From the NCBI RefSeq assembly GCF_024506395.1, contig NZ_JANIBO010000004.1:54412-118411 (forward strand): DNA of 64,000 nucleotides, in the 5' to 3' direction. The position numbers and the translations under genes were made by a program. The notes below the pieces were generated by a model. It worked only from the letters and a program-made list of their open reading frames with translations. It was not told the origin of the DNA and did no database searches. Positions within the stretch are counted from its first letter, which is position 1. The number at the start of each line of letters is the position of its first letter. This DNA is from Cetobacterium sp. NK01. Lineage in GTDB: Bacteria; Fusobacteriota; Fusobacteriia; Fusobacteriales; Fusobacteriaceae. This document shows positions 10,081 to 17,654 of the stretch, one piece after another.

Positions 10081-10524
10081 ATGAACTTAAAAGATTTACA
10101 ACAAAAATATTGGAGTGCTTTTATAAAAGTAGCTTTAATAAAAAGAAAATTATCTTCAGATCAATATAGATTAATTAAAACAGCAGGTATAGATGTTGCT
10201 ATTTGTAAAGATTATCACTTATATATTTCTATAGATAGTAGAAAGAAAACTTTAACTGTAAAGGTTTATATTGATAGTAATAAAGAGTATTATAAACTTT
10301 TTGAAAGTAAAAAATTAGAAATAGAAGGTCAAATTGGCTCTAAATTAGAATGGAGAAATTTAGAAGACAACAAATCAAGTATGATTATGAAAAGTGTGGA
10401 ATTTGATATATATAATGAAGAATCATGGGGAGCTTCAATAGATTACTTGTTAGCAGAAATTCCTAAGTATATAGATGTTTTTAAAAATATGAGTATAGCA
10501 TCTAAAGAAATATGTGAGTCCTAG
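10081..10524 (+). CDS. DUF4268-domain protein
   Basis: This 147-residue protein starts MNLKDLQQKYWSAFIK and contains ESKKLEIEGQIGSKLEWRNLED followed by a W-rich helix. The pattern is that of DUF4268, usually found as the C-terminal part of larger proteins with a PD-(D/E)XK nuclease-like domain and linked to defence islands. Here it stands alone after a gene remnant, so it may be a leftover half of a longer protein. It has its own AAAGGAG ribosome site. The biochemical role of the domain is not established. A GC-richer stretch with a CTACC/GGTAG hairpin and a T-run (10525-10580) follows and may terminate it. Confidence 0.6.
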   Translation: MNLKDLQQKYWSAFIKVALIKRKLSSDQYRLIKTAGIDVAICKDYHLYISIDSRKKTLTVKVYIDSNKEYYKLFESKKLEIEGQIGSKLEWRNLEDNKSSMIMKSVEFDIYNEESWGASIDYLLAEIPKYIDVFKNMSIASKEICES

Positions 10525-10624
10525 CTACCAAGGTAGGCTACTATAAACAACGGACTGGCTAAGGCGAGCTGCTTTTTTAATCTAGTAGTAAATTTTATAA
10601 AGATAAATAAGCAAATGTAAGAAT

Positions 10625-10653
10625 TTGATTTTCTATGTAAAATAGTATATAAT
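10625..10653 (+). promoter_or_regulatory. promoter of the zeta-like toxin pair
   Basis: TTGATT (10625-10630) and TATAAT (10648-10653) are separated by 17 bp, and the first gene of the pair starts 32 nt downstream with AAGGAGAG before it. Confidence 0.55.
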
Positions 10654-10685
10654 AAAATTATTAAATTTTTTAAGGAGAGATTGAG

Positions 10686-10868
10686 ATGGATAAAAAAATC
10701 TTAGATAATATATATAAAATATGTCAAGAAGCCTCTATGACCAATGATGAATTCTTTTATCTTTTAGAAAACTCTAAATCGGAAGAAGAGAAAGAGTTTT
10801 ATGTTAATATGAAAAATTTCTTTTTACAAAAAGGAATGGAAAAAGTAATTAACCAAAACAAGTTTTAA
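10686..10868 (+). CDS. small protein, putative antitoxin of the zeta-like pair
   Basis: This is a 60-residue acidic helical protein (MDKKILDNIYKICQEASMTN...) with a good ribosome site (AAGGAGAG). It ends 10 nt before a P-loop kinase of the zeta-toxin type. Position, size and tight spacing suggest that it is the antitoxin, by analogy with epsilon/zeta pairs. There is no clear similarity to the classical epsilon protein, so the role rests on position only. Confidence 0.5.
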   Translation: MDKKILDNIYKICQEASMTNDEFFYLLENSKSEEEKEFYVNMKNFFLQKGMEKVINQNKF

Positions 10869-10878
10869 GGAGATACAT

Positions 10879-11466
10879 ATGCTAAAACCGACATATACTA
10901 TCTTTGCTGGAGTTAATGGAGCTGGTAAATCCAGTTTATATAATAATCTTATTTTAACGACAGAAAAAGATTTCTTAGGTAAAAGAATCAATACTGACGA
11001 AATTGTTAAAGAGATTGGGGATTGGAAAAGAGATACAGATCAAATGAAAGCAGGAAGAATTGCCTTAGCTAAAATTAAAGAGTTTTTTGAGAATAAAATT
11101 ACTTTTAACCAAGAAACAACTCTTTGTGGAAATTCAATTTTAAGAACAATAAAAAAAGCTAAAGAGTTAGGATATAATATTGATTTACATTTTGTAAGTG
11201 TTAATTCATCAGATATTGCTAAAGAGAGAGTTCATCAAAGAGTTTTGAAAGGTGGACATGGAATTCCCGAGGAATCTATAGAGAGAAGATTTTATGAATC
11301 TAGAGAAAATCTTGCAAAAATAAGTGAATATTGTGATAAAATAACTATTTATGATAATACAGATGTTTTAATCACAAAAGTTTATATAAAAAATAATAAT
11401 ATATTATATAAAGATTCAAATCTACCAATTTGGTTAGATGAATTTGTAAAAAAATTAGGAAAATAA
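10879..11466 (+). CDS. zeta-toxin-like P-loop kinase
   Basis: This 195-residue protein has a Walker A loop GVNGAGKSS at residues 11-19. It goes on to RINTDEIVKEIGDW, FNQETTLCGNSILRTIKKAKELGYNIDLHFVSV, and the arginine-rich lid RVHQRVLKGGHGIPEESIERRF. This is the fold of zeta toxins, which phosphorylate UDP-N-acetylglucosamine, and of related small kinases. The form is a compact one found in many gut anaerobes next to a short upstream gene, as here. A toxin function is likely but not proven; a metabolic kinase is the alternative. GGAG lies 9 nt upstream of the ATG. Confidence 0.7.
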   Translation: MLKPTYTIFAGVNGAGKSSLYNNLILTTEKDFLGKRINTDEIVKEIGDWKRDTDQMKAGRIALAKIKEFFENKITFNQETTLCGNSILRTIKKAKELGYNIDLHFVSVNSSDIAKERVHQRVLKGGHGIPEESIERRFYESRENLAKISEYCDKITIYDNTDVLITKVYIKNNNILYKDSNLPIWLDEFVKKLGK

Positions 11467-11489
11467 ATAGTAATTTTTTACTCAAGAAA

Positions 11490-11590
11490 CTCTGCTTACT
11501 GCGAGAGCCAATATTCGGCGAGTAGATCCAGCGATGAGGCACATATCTTCAGTGAGGGATAGGGATGTCAGTCGCTGGCTTTTTTCTTTC
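11490..11590 (+). ncRNA. GC-richer structured segment ending in a terminator; possible guide-RNA scaffold relic
   Basis: Between the zeta-like gene and the cas9 relic lies a stretch far richer in G and C than its surroundings. It folds into successive hairpins, with short arms GCC/GGC near 11507-11520 and a closing stem CCAGCGA (11528-11534) with TCGCTGG (11572-11578), followed by a T-run (11580-11585). It could be the terminator of the toxin gene. Because it precedes a Cas9-like start, it could also be the tail of a tracrRNA or omega-RNA-like scaffold. A second G-rich hairpin (CTTGG ... CCAAG) follows at about 11607-11624. Base pairing is seen; the function is a guess. Confidence 0.35.
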
Positions 11591-11648
11591 ATAAAAAATG
11601 TGTGGGCTTGGGGGAGTGGCCAAGAAGACTAAAGTTAGTAGGATAGAG

Positions 11649-11790
11649 ATGAAGAGTTTTTCCTGGAGAAAATTTAAATTAGGTTTAGATATTGGAATTG
11701 CATCAGTAGGATGGGCAAAAGTATCTGGGAATGAAAATATAATAGATACGGTGTAAGATTGGGACTATACCAAATTTAGTGTAAATTGAC
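11649..11790 (+). pseudogene. relic of the N-terminus of a cas9-type nuclease gene
   Basis: An ATG at 11649 opens 35 codons whose core LGLDIGIASVGWAKV is the RuvC-I motif of Cas9, with the catalytic Asp in DIG. It is followed by SGNENIIDT, matching the usual Cas9 start in which the motif is followed by a phrase like NIIDTGVR. A stop falls at 11754-11756. In the neighbouring frame the text goes on with VRLG, so a frameshift occurred there. The rest of the gene is gone and IS256 and group II intron relics follow. IscB proteins usually have GIDPGSKTTG instead, so Cas9 is the better match. This is evidence of a lost type II system beside the living type I-B system. Confidence 0.6.
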
Positions 11791-11838
11791 TTCTTAGCTA
11801 TCAAATTTTAAATGTCCAAATAGGCTATCTTAGATTAA

Positions 11839-12040
11839 TTACTCCAAGGTACTTCTTGCTAAGATAGCTTTTTTTATTTCAAATATTTTTCTAAACATTT
11901 TCCGTACTCTATTTGATAACATTCTTAGGATTCCTTCTCAACCTCTGACTTTTTGGTTCCATTTTTTCATAATATTTTTACTAGAAAGAAAAAGGATCTT
12001 TAATAAAGCATCTTCACTAGGATAAACAGATCTAGAATTA
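11839..12040 (-). pseudogene. C-terminal fragment of an IS256-family transposase
   Basis: The minus strand from about 12040 reads SRSVYPSEDALLKILFLSSK, NIMKKWNQKVRG, a TGA in place of an expected Trp, then EGILRMLSNRVRKMF, ending at TAA 11839-11841. This matches the end of IS256-type transposases, where a segment like 'VYPSDEALLKLLYLATKNITKKWT..I..W' precedes the C-terminus. The 5' part and the terminal repeats of the element are not present. This is a family call by eye. Confidence 0.5.
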
Positions 12041-12059
12041 CTAACTTCTAAGAGTTGTC

Positions 12060-12495
12060 ACAAGCTCAGGAAGGTCATTTTTTAAAGTCTCTAAAGCTTC
12101 AAATGCGCATTCTGCATTAGTAGCATTGTTAGCTGCTAAGCATAGCTTTTTCCTATTCTTAACAGCCTTGAATTTTATTCCTAAAAAAGTACTAAACTCT
12201 TTTCTTAGATTTTCGATTTCTTTTCTGAAATTTCTAGTTTCAATCTATCCCTCAAGAATATTTTAACTAGTTTGAACATCTTTTCCGCTGAACCTCTATC
12301 TCTACAAAAAGCTTAAAGTCATCTGCGTATCTAACAATTCTAACTTCTCTTAAGTTTGTATCCTTAAGAGCTCTCTCTTTATTAGCAAGATTAGAATATT
12401 CTCGTCTAGTTTTTAGTTCCAATCATTGTTTATGTATCCACCAGTCTAATTCGTTTAAAACTATATTAGCTAGTAGTGATGAAATAATCCCAACT
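12060..12495 (-). pseudogene. group II intron reverse transcriptase (LtrA-type) relic
   Basis: The minus strand reads IISSLLANIVLNELDWWIHK and, after an in-frame stop where Trp is expected, continues to VRIVRYADDFKLFCR. YADD is the catalytic motif of reverse transcriptases (about 12307-12333). Further on are EKMFKLVKIFLRDRLKLEIS and, in another frame, LRKEFSTFLGIKFKAVKNRKK, the usual end of the finger-palm region of group II intron proteins. At least one stop and one frameshift make it dead. The maturase part and intron domain V are not visible. It joins directly to the IS256-like fragment. Confidence 0.75.
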
Positions 12496-12552
12496 TGAAA
12501 GTTTACAAAATATTTAATTAAAAATCAATTTAATAACTAAAAAGGTTAGCTT

Positions 12553-13155
12553 CTATCTTTTATAAATCGTAAAGTACCCTTCAACATAGTCCTCTTGTTT
12601 TATTGTTCTAGCTAAAAACATAACTAATCTAATTTTACAATTTAAACTTTCTAAAGTAGTAACTAAAGAGTAAAAAGTTTTTCCAGAAGTTAATATATCA
12701 TCAAAAACTATAAGATATTTTCCCTTTAATTTATCTTCATTCAATATAAACTCATATTTCTTAGCCCTCATATCATCTTTTAAATGATTGGGAGAGTTAT
12801 TTTCTTTCATACTTATATAATTATATCCATTTTCAATTTTTAACTCTTCACATAAAAGCTCACAAAATTTCTTATATCTCTTTTCATTTACTCTTTTATT
12901 AGATGCTGGTATAGGAAGAAAAGTTACCCCATTTAACTTGTAAGTTCCATAATTTTCTATAAGCCATTCCTTTATTTCAATAAGAAATTTATCAAAAGAT
13001 ACTCCATTTTTAAACTCATATATTTCATCTCTTGTCTTTCTATCTAAAGCTCCTATTTCATATCTTTTGGGATAATATACCCTAAAAACTTTTATTGAAT
13101 ATTTTTTATTACTTTTTTTAAAAACTAAAGATTCGATATCTTTATATAGCTCCAT
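12553..13155 (-). CDS. phosphoribosyltransferase-fold protein
   Basis: This 200-residue protein has the PRPP-binding motif YLIVFDDILTSGKT at residues 147-160. The two acidic residues and the TSGKT loop are those of type I phosphoribosyltransferases (ComF, purine PRTases). An upstream stretch FLPIPASNKRVNEKRYKKFCELL (79-101) resembles the ComF-type PIP...R-RGFNQ region. It has no zinc ribbon at its N-terminus, unlike ComF. It stands alone, divergent from the cas operon 260 bp away. The substrate is unknown. Such PRTase-like genes occur in accessory and defence-rich regions, but no defence role can be shown here. Confidence 0.65.
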   Translation of the reverse strand: MELYKDIESLVFKKSNKKYSIKVFRVYYPKRYEIGALDRKTRDEIYEFKNGVSFDKFLIEIKEWLIENYGTYKLNGVTFLPIPASNKRVNEKRYKKFCELLCEELKIENGYNYISMKENNSPNHLKDDMRAKKYEFILNEDKLKGKYLIVFDDILTSGKTFYSLVTTLESLNCKIRLVMFLARTIKQEDYVEGYFTIYKR

Positions 13156-13347
13156 AGATATTTCTCCTTTAAAAAAGATTTTATTATACTAAAAAATCAC
13201 CTTTTTTATCTCCAAAAAACAATATTACTAATTTAGAAAAAATATATTTGTATAATTTATTAGGAAAGTTATCTTTATTTTTTATACTAGAAGAAATTTT
13301 AAAAACTTTTAAGAATATTTCAAATAGATAACTTCTAAAATATGAGG

Positions 13348-13353
13348 TATAAT
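13348..13353 (+). promoter_or_regulatory. candidate -10 box for the cas operon
   Basis: TATAAT at 13348-13353 lies about 66 nt before the TTG start of cas6, after TGAGG, in the gap between the phosphoribosyltransferase gene and the cas operon. No good -35 box was found 17 bp upstream. The rest of the gap (13156-13347) is AT-rich with no other clear signal. Confidence 0.35.
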
Positions 13354-13418
13354 TTAATATTAAATTTATAAAATTAAGTAATACTCTAAGAATAGTATAT
13401 AGAAGGAGGGATATTATT

Positions 13419-14108
13419 TTGAACACATATGAAATTGATTTAAAAGTATATTTATTAAAAGATATTTCAAAAGAAAGTGCCTTAGAAAAGATAGCAAATT
13501 TAATTGATCTCTCATTTTTAAAAAATGAGGATATGAAAGATTATCATAAATCTATCAAATTTAAAAACTATGTTTTTAATAGTTTTTATCCTTTAGAAAA
13601 ATCAATTTATAAATCTGAAAATATATACACTATAAAATTGAGAGTTTTTGGGGATGAATTTAATAAATTTTTTAAAGAGGCATTGCCGGGGTTAAGAAAT
13701 GATGATATTCAAATTCTTACAGCTAAAAGTATCTTAATAAATAAAAAACATATATTGGAAATTTATAGTATAACTCCCGCTGTATGCAAATTTGATAATG
13801 GATATTGGAAGGAGCATGAAACATTTGAAACATTTGAAAAAAGAATAAAAGAAAATGCTATAAAAAAATATAATTTCTTTTTCAATACTAAGCTAGATGA
13901 AAATTTTGATTTTATAAAAAAGATAGATTTTAAAAATAGAATTCCAATAGGAACAAAATATAAAAATATAACTCTTTTAGGAGATAAATTACAAATTGAG
14001 CTTGAAGATAATGAATTTGCTCAAAAGTTAGGATGGATTATTTTTTCAACAGGTCTTTTAGAGCTTGGCGCTCGAGGATTTGGATATGTTAATGCAAAAT
14101 TTATTTAA
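13419..14108 (+). CDS. cas6: CRISPR RNA endonuclease Cas6 (type I-B)
   Basis: This 229-residue protein ends with LLELGARGFGYVNAKF, the C-terminal glycine-rich signature of Cas6, and has the RAMP fold length expected for I-B Cas6. It cuts the CRISPR transcript within the repeats to make crRNAs. Translation starts at TTG (13419), which is supported by AGGAGGG 6 nt upstream; the nearby ATG is out of frame. It is the first gene of the cas operon and is followed 24 nt later by cas8b. Confidence 0.88.
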   Translation: MNTYEIDLKVYLLKDISKESALEKIANLIDLSFLKNEDMKDYHKSIKFKNYVFNSFYPLEKSIYKSENIYTIKLRVFGDEFNKFFKEALPGLRNDDIQILTAKSILINKKHILEIYSITPAVCKFDNGYWKEHETFETFEKRIKENAIKKYNFFFNTKLDENFDFIKKIDFKNRIPIGTKYKNITLLGDKLQIELEDNEFAQKLGWIIFSTGLLELGARGFGYVNAKFI

Positions 14109-14132
14109 TTTAAATAGATAGCGGGGTGAAAA

Positions 14133-15932
14133 ATGCTAAAAGATTGTATAGAAATTTTTAAAAAAACTAGGTCAGAGTATTTAAGTAAAAGTAATGAGCA
14201 TAATAAAATAACTTTTATTACAGATGACTATCCTTTAAGTTATGGAAGCTACATTTTAGTTGATAATAAAACTGGAAAAATAAAAAAATATCTAGAAGTA
14301 AGAAAAGATAGTACAAAAGATAAAGAATATAGATACTTTGCAAATTTAGATTATTTGAGCTCTCTAATAGATATTAAGAAACCAATAGATATGAAAAAAG
14401 TTATTCATTCTAACAATATCTATAGTTTTTTTATAAAAAAAGACTCCTTAGAAGATAAGTTAAAAAAGGAGAGAATTGATTATTATTATTCTAATCTTTT
14501 AAATCCAAACTTAAAATATAAAAATGATAAAAAGAAACTTAATTTGTATCTAGAGATTGAAAAAAGACTAGGTAAAGTAAACGCTGATGATGTTATTTAT
14601 ATTAATTCTTGGATTGAAGATAATATTCTTAATAAAAATATTTCTGATATCAATAACAGATTAAAAGAGGATTTAGATATAGATGATAGCTTAAAAGCTG
14701 ATAAGAGTTACCTAAAGATATTTTTTGATTTTCCTCTTGAAAATTTTGAAAAAGAGTGTGAAAAATACACTATTCCAAATATTTATAATAATAATATGTT
14801 TAATGTAGAGATTGATAATATTATTTATGGACTACCTAATAATAATATAACCTTGAACTCTGATAAGATATTTTTAAAAAATATGTCTAGAAAAAATACC
14901 ATACCATATTTGATAGATAGTAGCGAAGTTCTTGAACAAAAATATTTTTTTGACTATCTTAAAAGTTTTCTAGGACAACATAAAAATAATATCTATTTAA
15001 GCTTTGAAGATGGAATAAATGGATATGAACAGTTTCCAGAAAAAACTAAATCAGGTTATTTTTTAAGAGTTAATAGGCCTAAGCCTAATAAAGGAGCTGA
15101 ACCTCAAATTGTTGATTTTGAAATTTTAAAAGATAAAGAAATTAATATTAAAATAATTAATCGAGATCTGTTTAATCTTCCTTATAAAGGAGATATTCCA
15201 GACTATTATAAAACTATAACTAATGAAAATGTTCTTCAAAAATTAATTAATGATATTTTTTATGAAAACTGTTTAACTACAAATTATTTTAATTCTCTTA
15301 AAGATATAACCTTACCTAAACATGTAGTTATATCTAAAGATTTGTTAGGACAAAGTAAAAATATATGGGAAGATTTATTTTTCAAAAAAAATGAAACTTT
15401 TTTAAAAGCAAATTTTGAAAAAGTTGGATTAAAAATTATTAAAAATACTATTCTTAATAATAAAACTATCAAACCATATGAATTTAAAGCTTGTGAACAA
15501 TTTAATCTATATATATCAATATGTAAATATATATTCAATAGGGAGGAAGATATGAAAGTTATAGCTAACAATATTTTTGATTCTTTAAGTGAAAAAATAA
15601 ACTCTAATATAACTAAAGAAATCAATTCTGATGAAGAATACTTTATGGCTGCAGGACAGCTTGCTAAGTATTTTATATCTCTTAGTAAAAGTGCTGAGAA
15701 AAAACATTCTTTAATTAATCCTATTATTAATTGTAAAAATCCACAAAAATTAAAAGATGAACTTCAAAAATTATTTAAAAAGTATAATTACAGAATAGAT
15801 TCAAATAGCAAAAGATTTAATAATCTATATGGAATGATTTTAGCCTATGACTGTACTTCTAAGATTAATGAGAAATATTTAATGTTAGGGTATCTTTTTA
15901 ATTCTTTAATATATTTTAAGGAGGAAAATTAA
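14133..15932 (+). CDS. cas8b: type I-B Cascade large subunit Cas8b (Csh1/TM1802-like)
   Basis: This 599-residue protein lies between cas6 and cas7 in a locus of type I-B order. Its length and a helical C-terminus fit Cas8b of the Csh1/TM1802 group. The subunit recognises the PAM and, through its C-terminal part, stabilises the interference complex. The sequence is highly diverged, as is usual, so the call rests largely on position. A strong internal ribosome site and in-frame ATG at codon 474 indicate that the C-terminal 126 residues are also made separately as Cas11b (see that entry). cas7 starts 2 nt after its stop. Confidence 0.8.
   Translation: MLKDCIEIFKKTRSEYLSKSNEHNKITFITDDYPLSYGSYILVDNKTGKIKKYLEVRKDSTKDKEYRYFANLDYLSSLIDIKKPIDMKKVIHSNNIYSFFIKKDSLEDKLKKERIDYYYSNLLNPNLKYKNDKKKLNLYLEIEKRLGKVNADDVIYINSWIEDNILNKNISDINNRLKEDLDIDDSLKADKSYLKIFFDFPLENFEKECEKYTIPNIYNNNMFNVEIDNIIYGLPNNNITLNSDKIFLKNMSRKNTIPYLIDSSEVLEQKYFFDYLKSFLGQHKNNIYLSFEDGINGYEQFPEKTKSGYFLRVNRPKPNKGAEPQIVDFEILKDKEINIKIINRDLFNLPYKGDIPDYYKTITNENVLQKLINDIFYENCLTTNYFNSLKDITLPKHVVISKDLLGQSKNIWEDLFFKKNETFLKANFEKVGLKIIKNTILNNKTIKPYEFKACEQFNLYISICKYIFNREEDMKVIANNIFDSLSEKINSNITKEINSDEEYFMAAGQLAKYFISLSKSAEKKHSLINPIINCKNPQKLKDELQKLFKKYNYRIDSNSKRFNNLYGMILAYDCTSKINEKYLMLGYLFNSLIYFKEEN
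15552..15932 (+). CDS. cas11b: Cas11b small subunit from an internal start in cas8b
   Basis: GGGAGG at 15541-15546 lies 5 nt before an ATG at 15552 that is in frame with cas8b (Met474). Translation from it gives a 126-residue helical protein (MKVIANNIFDSLSEKINSN...). In type I-B, I-C and I-D systems the small subunit Cas11 is known to be produced by internal initiation inside the large-subunit gene. The size and place here match that rule. The Shine-Dalgarno box is stronger than that of several annotated genes in the operon. What is seen is the site and frame; production of the protein is an inference. Confidence 0.7.
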   Translation: MKVIANNIFDSLSEKINSNITKEINSDEEYFMAAGQLAKYFISLSKSAEKKHSLINPIINCKNPQKLKDELQKLFKKYNYRIDSNSKRFNNLYGMILAYDCTSKINEKYLMLGYLFNSLIYFKEEN

Positions 15933-15934
15933 TT

Positions 15935-16864
15935 ATGAAAAAAAGAGTTTATGGTATTATTGGAATAAAGTCAATTATGGCAAACTGGAATGCTGATTTT
16001 ACAGGGTATCCCAAAACAACATCTGATGGATCTATTTTTGGTAGTGATAAAGCCTTAAAATATCCTATGAAAAAGATGTGGGAAAATGAGAATGAAAAGA
16101 TCCTATATATAAAATCATATAAAATAGATAATGAAAAAGGAGAAACTAAATTAAGACCTCGTAGTTTAAAAGAGAGATACGAGCAAATATTTAATGCTGA
16201 GGATTTAAAAAAAGAAAAAAGCATTGAAAATGTTCTAAAAAATCTATTTTTAGCAACTGATGTTAAAAACTTTGGAGCTACCTTTGCTGAAGAGGGGAAA
16301 AATTTAAGTATCACAGGAGCTGTACAAATTACTCAAGGGTTCAATAAATATATTGATAGTATAGCAGAGGAACAATCAATTTTATCTCCATTTAGAAACT
16401 CTAAAAACTCTGATGATGATAATTCAACTTTGGGAAGTAAAATTGTAAGTAATGAAGCACATTACATATATCATTTTGCTATAAATCCAAGAGCTTATGA
16501 TGAATTTAAGGCAATGGGTGTAACTGAAGGTTATACTGAAGAGGACTATGCTAAATTCAAAAGGGTAGCTTTAGTATCTGCAACATCTTTTAATACAAAT
16601 AGTAAAGTTGGATGTGAAAATGAACTTGCTGTATTTATAGAAGCGGATGAAAATCAATATTTACCTGATTTAGGAAATTTAGTTGAATTTGAAAAAATAG
16701 ATAATGACAAAAATAGATTTATTTTTAAATTTTCAGAACTTTTAAACTCATTTAAAGAATCAATAAAGTCAATTGAGGTTTATTATAACCCATATAATAC
16801 TGAGATTGAAAAAACAATAGAAGGAGCAAAGTATTATAATATCTTTACTAGAGAAGAGGTGTAA
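15935..16864 (+). CDS. cas7: Cascade backbone protein Cas7 (Csh2 type)
   Basis: This 309-residue protein begins KRVYGIIGIKSIMANWNADFTGYPKTTSDG, the clear start of Csh2-type Cas7 from I-B systems, with DVKNFGATFAEEG and ITGAVQITQGFNKY further on. Several copies form the crRNA-binding backbone of Cascade. It sits in a compact cas8b-cas7-cas5 block with gaps of 2 nt. AAGGAGGAAAA before the ATG is the ribosome site. Confidence 0.93.
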   Translation: MKKRVYGIIGIKSIMANWNADFTGYPKTTSDGSIFGSDKALKYPMKKMWENENEKILYIKSYKIDNEKGETKLRPRSLKERYEQIFNAEDLKKEKSIENVLKNLFLATDVKNFGATFAEEGKNLSITGAVQITQGFNKYIDSIAEEQSILSPFRNSKNSDDDNSTLGSKIVSNEAHYIYHFAINPRAYDEFKAMGVTEGYTEEDYAKFKRVALVSATSFNTNSKVGCENELAVFIEADENQYLPDLGNLVEFEKIDNDKNRFIFKFSELLNSFKESIKSIEVYYNPYNTEIEKTIEGAKYYNIFTREEV

Positions 16865-16866
16865 AA

Positions 16867-17601
16867 ATGAAAGCTTTAAAATTTAACTTAAGTGGACAAA
16901 CAGCTTTCTTTAAAAAACCTGATGTTAATAGTTATATTTATTTTACATATTCTAATATACACAAAGTTTCCCTTCTAGGTATTTTGGGAGCTATTTTAGG
17001 GTTGGAAGGATACAATCAACAAAAACGAAAGATTAACCCTTCTATATATCCAGAATTCTATGAAAATCTTAAAGATTTAAAGATTAGCATTGTTCCAAAA
17101 AATATTTCATTAACTAAAAAAATTCAAGTTTTTAATAATAGCGTTGGATATGCAAGCTTTGAAGAGGGTGGAAACCTTATTATAAAAGAACAGTGGCTTG
17201 AAAATCCTGAATGGGATATCTATATTTTATTAGATAATGGCTCTGGTCTTTTAAAGACTTTAGAGGAACGATTATTAAAATATCACTTTACATATATTCC
17301 TTATTTAGGAAAAAATGATCATATTGCTAATGTAAAAGATGTTGAAATTTTAGATATTGAAAATATTGAAGATACTTATGAAATACATAGTCTTATAGAT
17401 AAAGCTAGTATAGAAACTATTAGTCAGCCTCAAAGAGTAAGAGGAGAGTATTTTAAATATGAGGAAAGGCTTCCATATAAATTAGAGAAGATTACAAATC
17501 AATATATCTACCAAAAATTTTTGCATACTAACTTTAATTTAAAACTACAATGTTTTAAAGATATATATAGATGCAATGATCTAAATCTTTTTTTCTTTTA
17601 A
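16867..17601 (+). CDS. cas5: Cascade subunit Cas5 (type I-B)
   Basis: This 244-residue protein has the N-terminal RAMP strand ALKFNLSGQTAFFKKPDVNSYIYFTYSNIHKVSLLGILGAILGLEG, a hallmark of Cas5h/Cas5b proteins. Cas5 caps the 5' handle of the crRNA in Cascade. It starts 2 nt after cas7. The 53-nt gap to cas3 holds a CRISPR-repeat-like element, described separately. Confidence 0.9.
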   Translation: MKALKFNLSGQTAFFKKPDVNSYIYFTYSNIHKVSLLGILGAILGLEGYNQQKRKINPSIYPEFYENLKDLKISIVPKNISLTKKIQVFNNSVGYASFEEGGNLIIKEQWLENPEWDIYILLDNGSGLLKTLEERLLKYHFTYIPYLGKNDHIANVKDVEILDIENIEDTYEIHSLIDKASIETISQPQRVRGEYFKYEERLPYKLEKITNQYIYQKFLHTNFNLKLQCFKDIYRCNDLNLFFF

Positions 17602-17606
17602 GAAAA

Positions 17607-17636
17607 ATTTAACCCTAACATTAGATGTAAATAAAG
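17607..17636 (+). repeat. CRISPR-repeat-like element inside the cas operon, between cas5 and cas3
   Basis: Thirty bases directly after the cas5 stop match the array repeat at 25 of 30 positions, including an unbroken match of 14 bases around TAACATTAGATGTA. Differences are at repeat positions 1, 9, 24, 25 and 30. There is no second repeat. The sequence that would be its 'spacer' runs over the ribosome site and first codons of cas3. Such lone degenerate repeats elsewhere give crRNA-like regulatory RNAs (CreTA antitoxin RNA, crRNA-like autoregulators) or a Cas6 cleavage site in the operon mRNA. Which applies here is unknown. Confidence 0.75.
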
Positions 17637-17654
17637 GTCAAAGGAGAGATAAAT

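Noticed and set aside
10525..10580. tRNA-like segment after the DUF4268 gene
   Set aside because: The CTACC/GGTAG hairpin and T-run fit a terminator; there is no cloverleaf or CCA-type acceptor stem. No tRNA or rRNA gene was found in the window.
11649..11756. IscB (insertion-sequence Cas9-like) start instead of Cas9
   Set aside because: IscB proteins have a GIDPGSKTTG-type motif and an N-terminal PLMP part; neither is seen here. Cas9-type DIGIASVGWA fits better.
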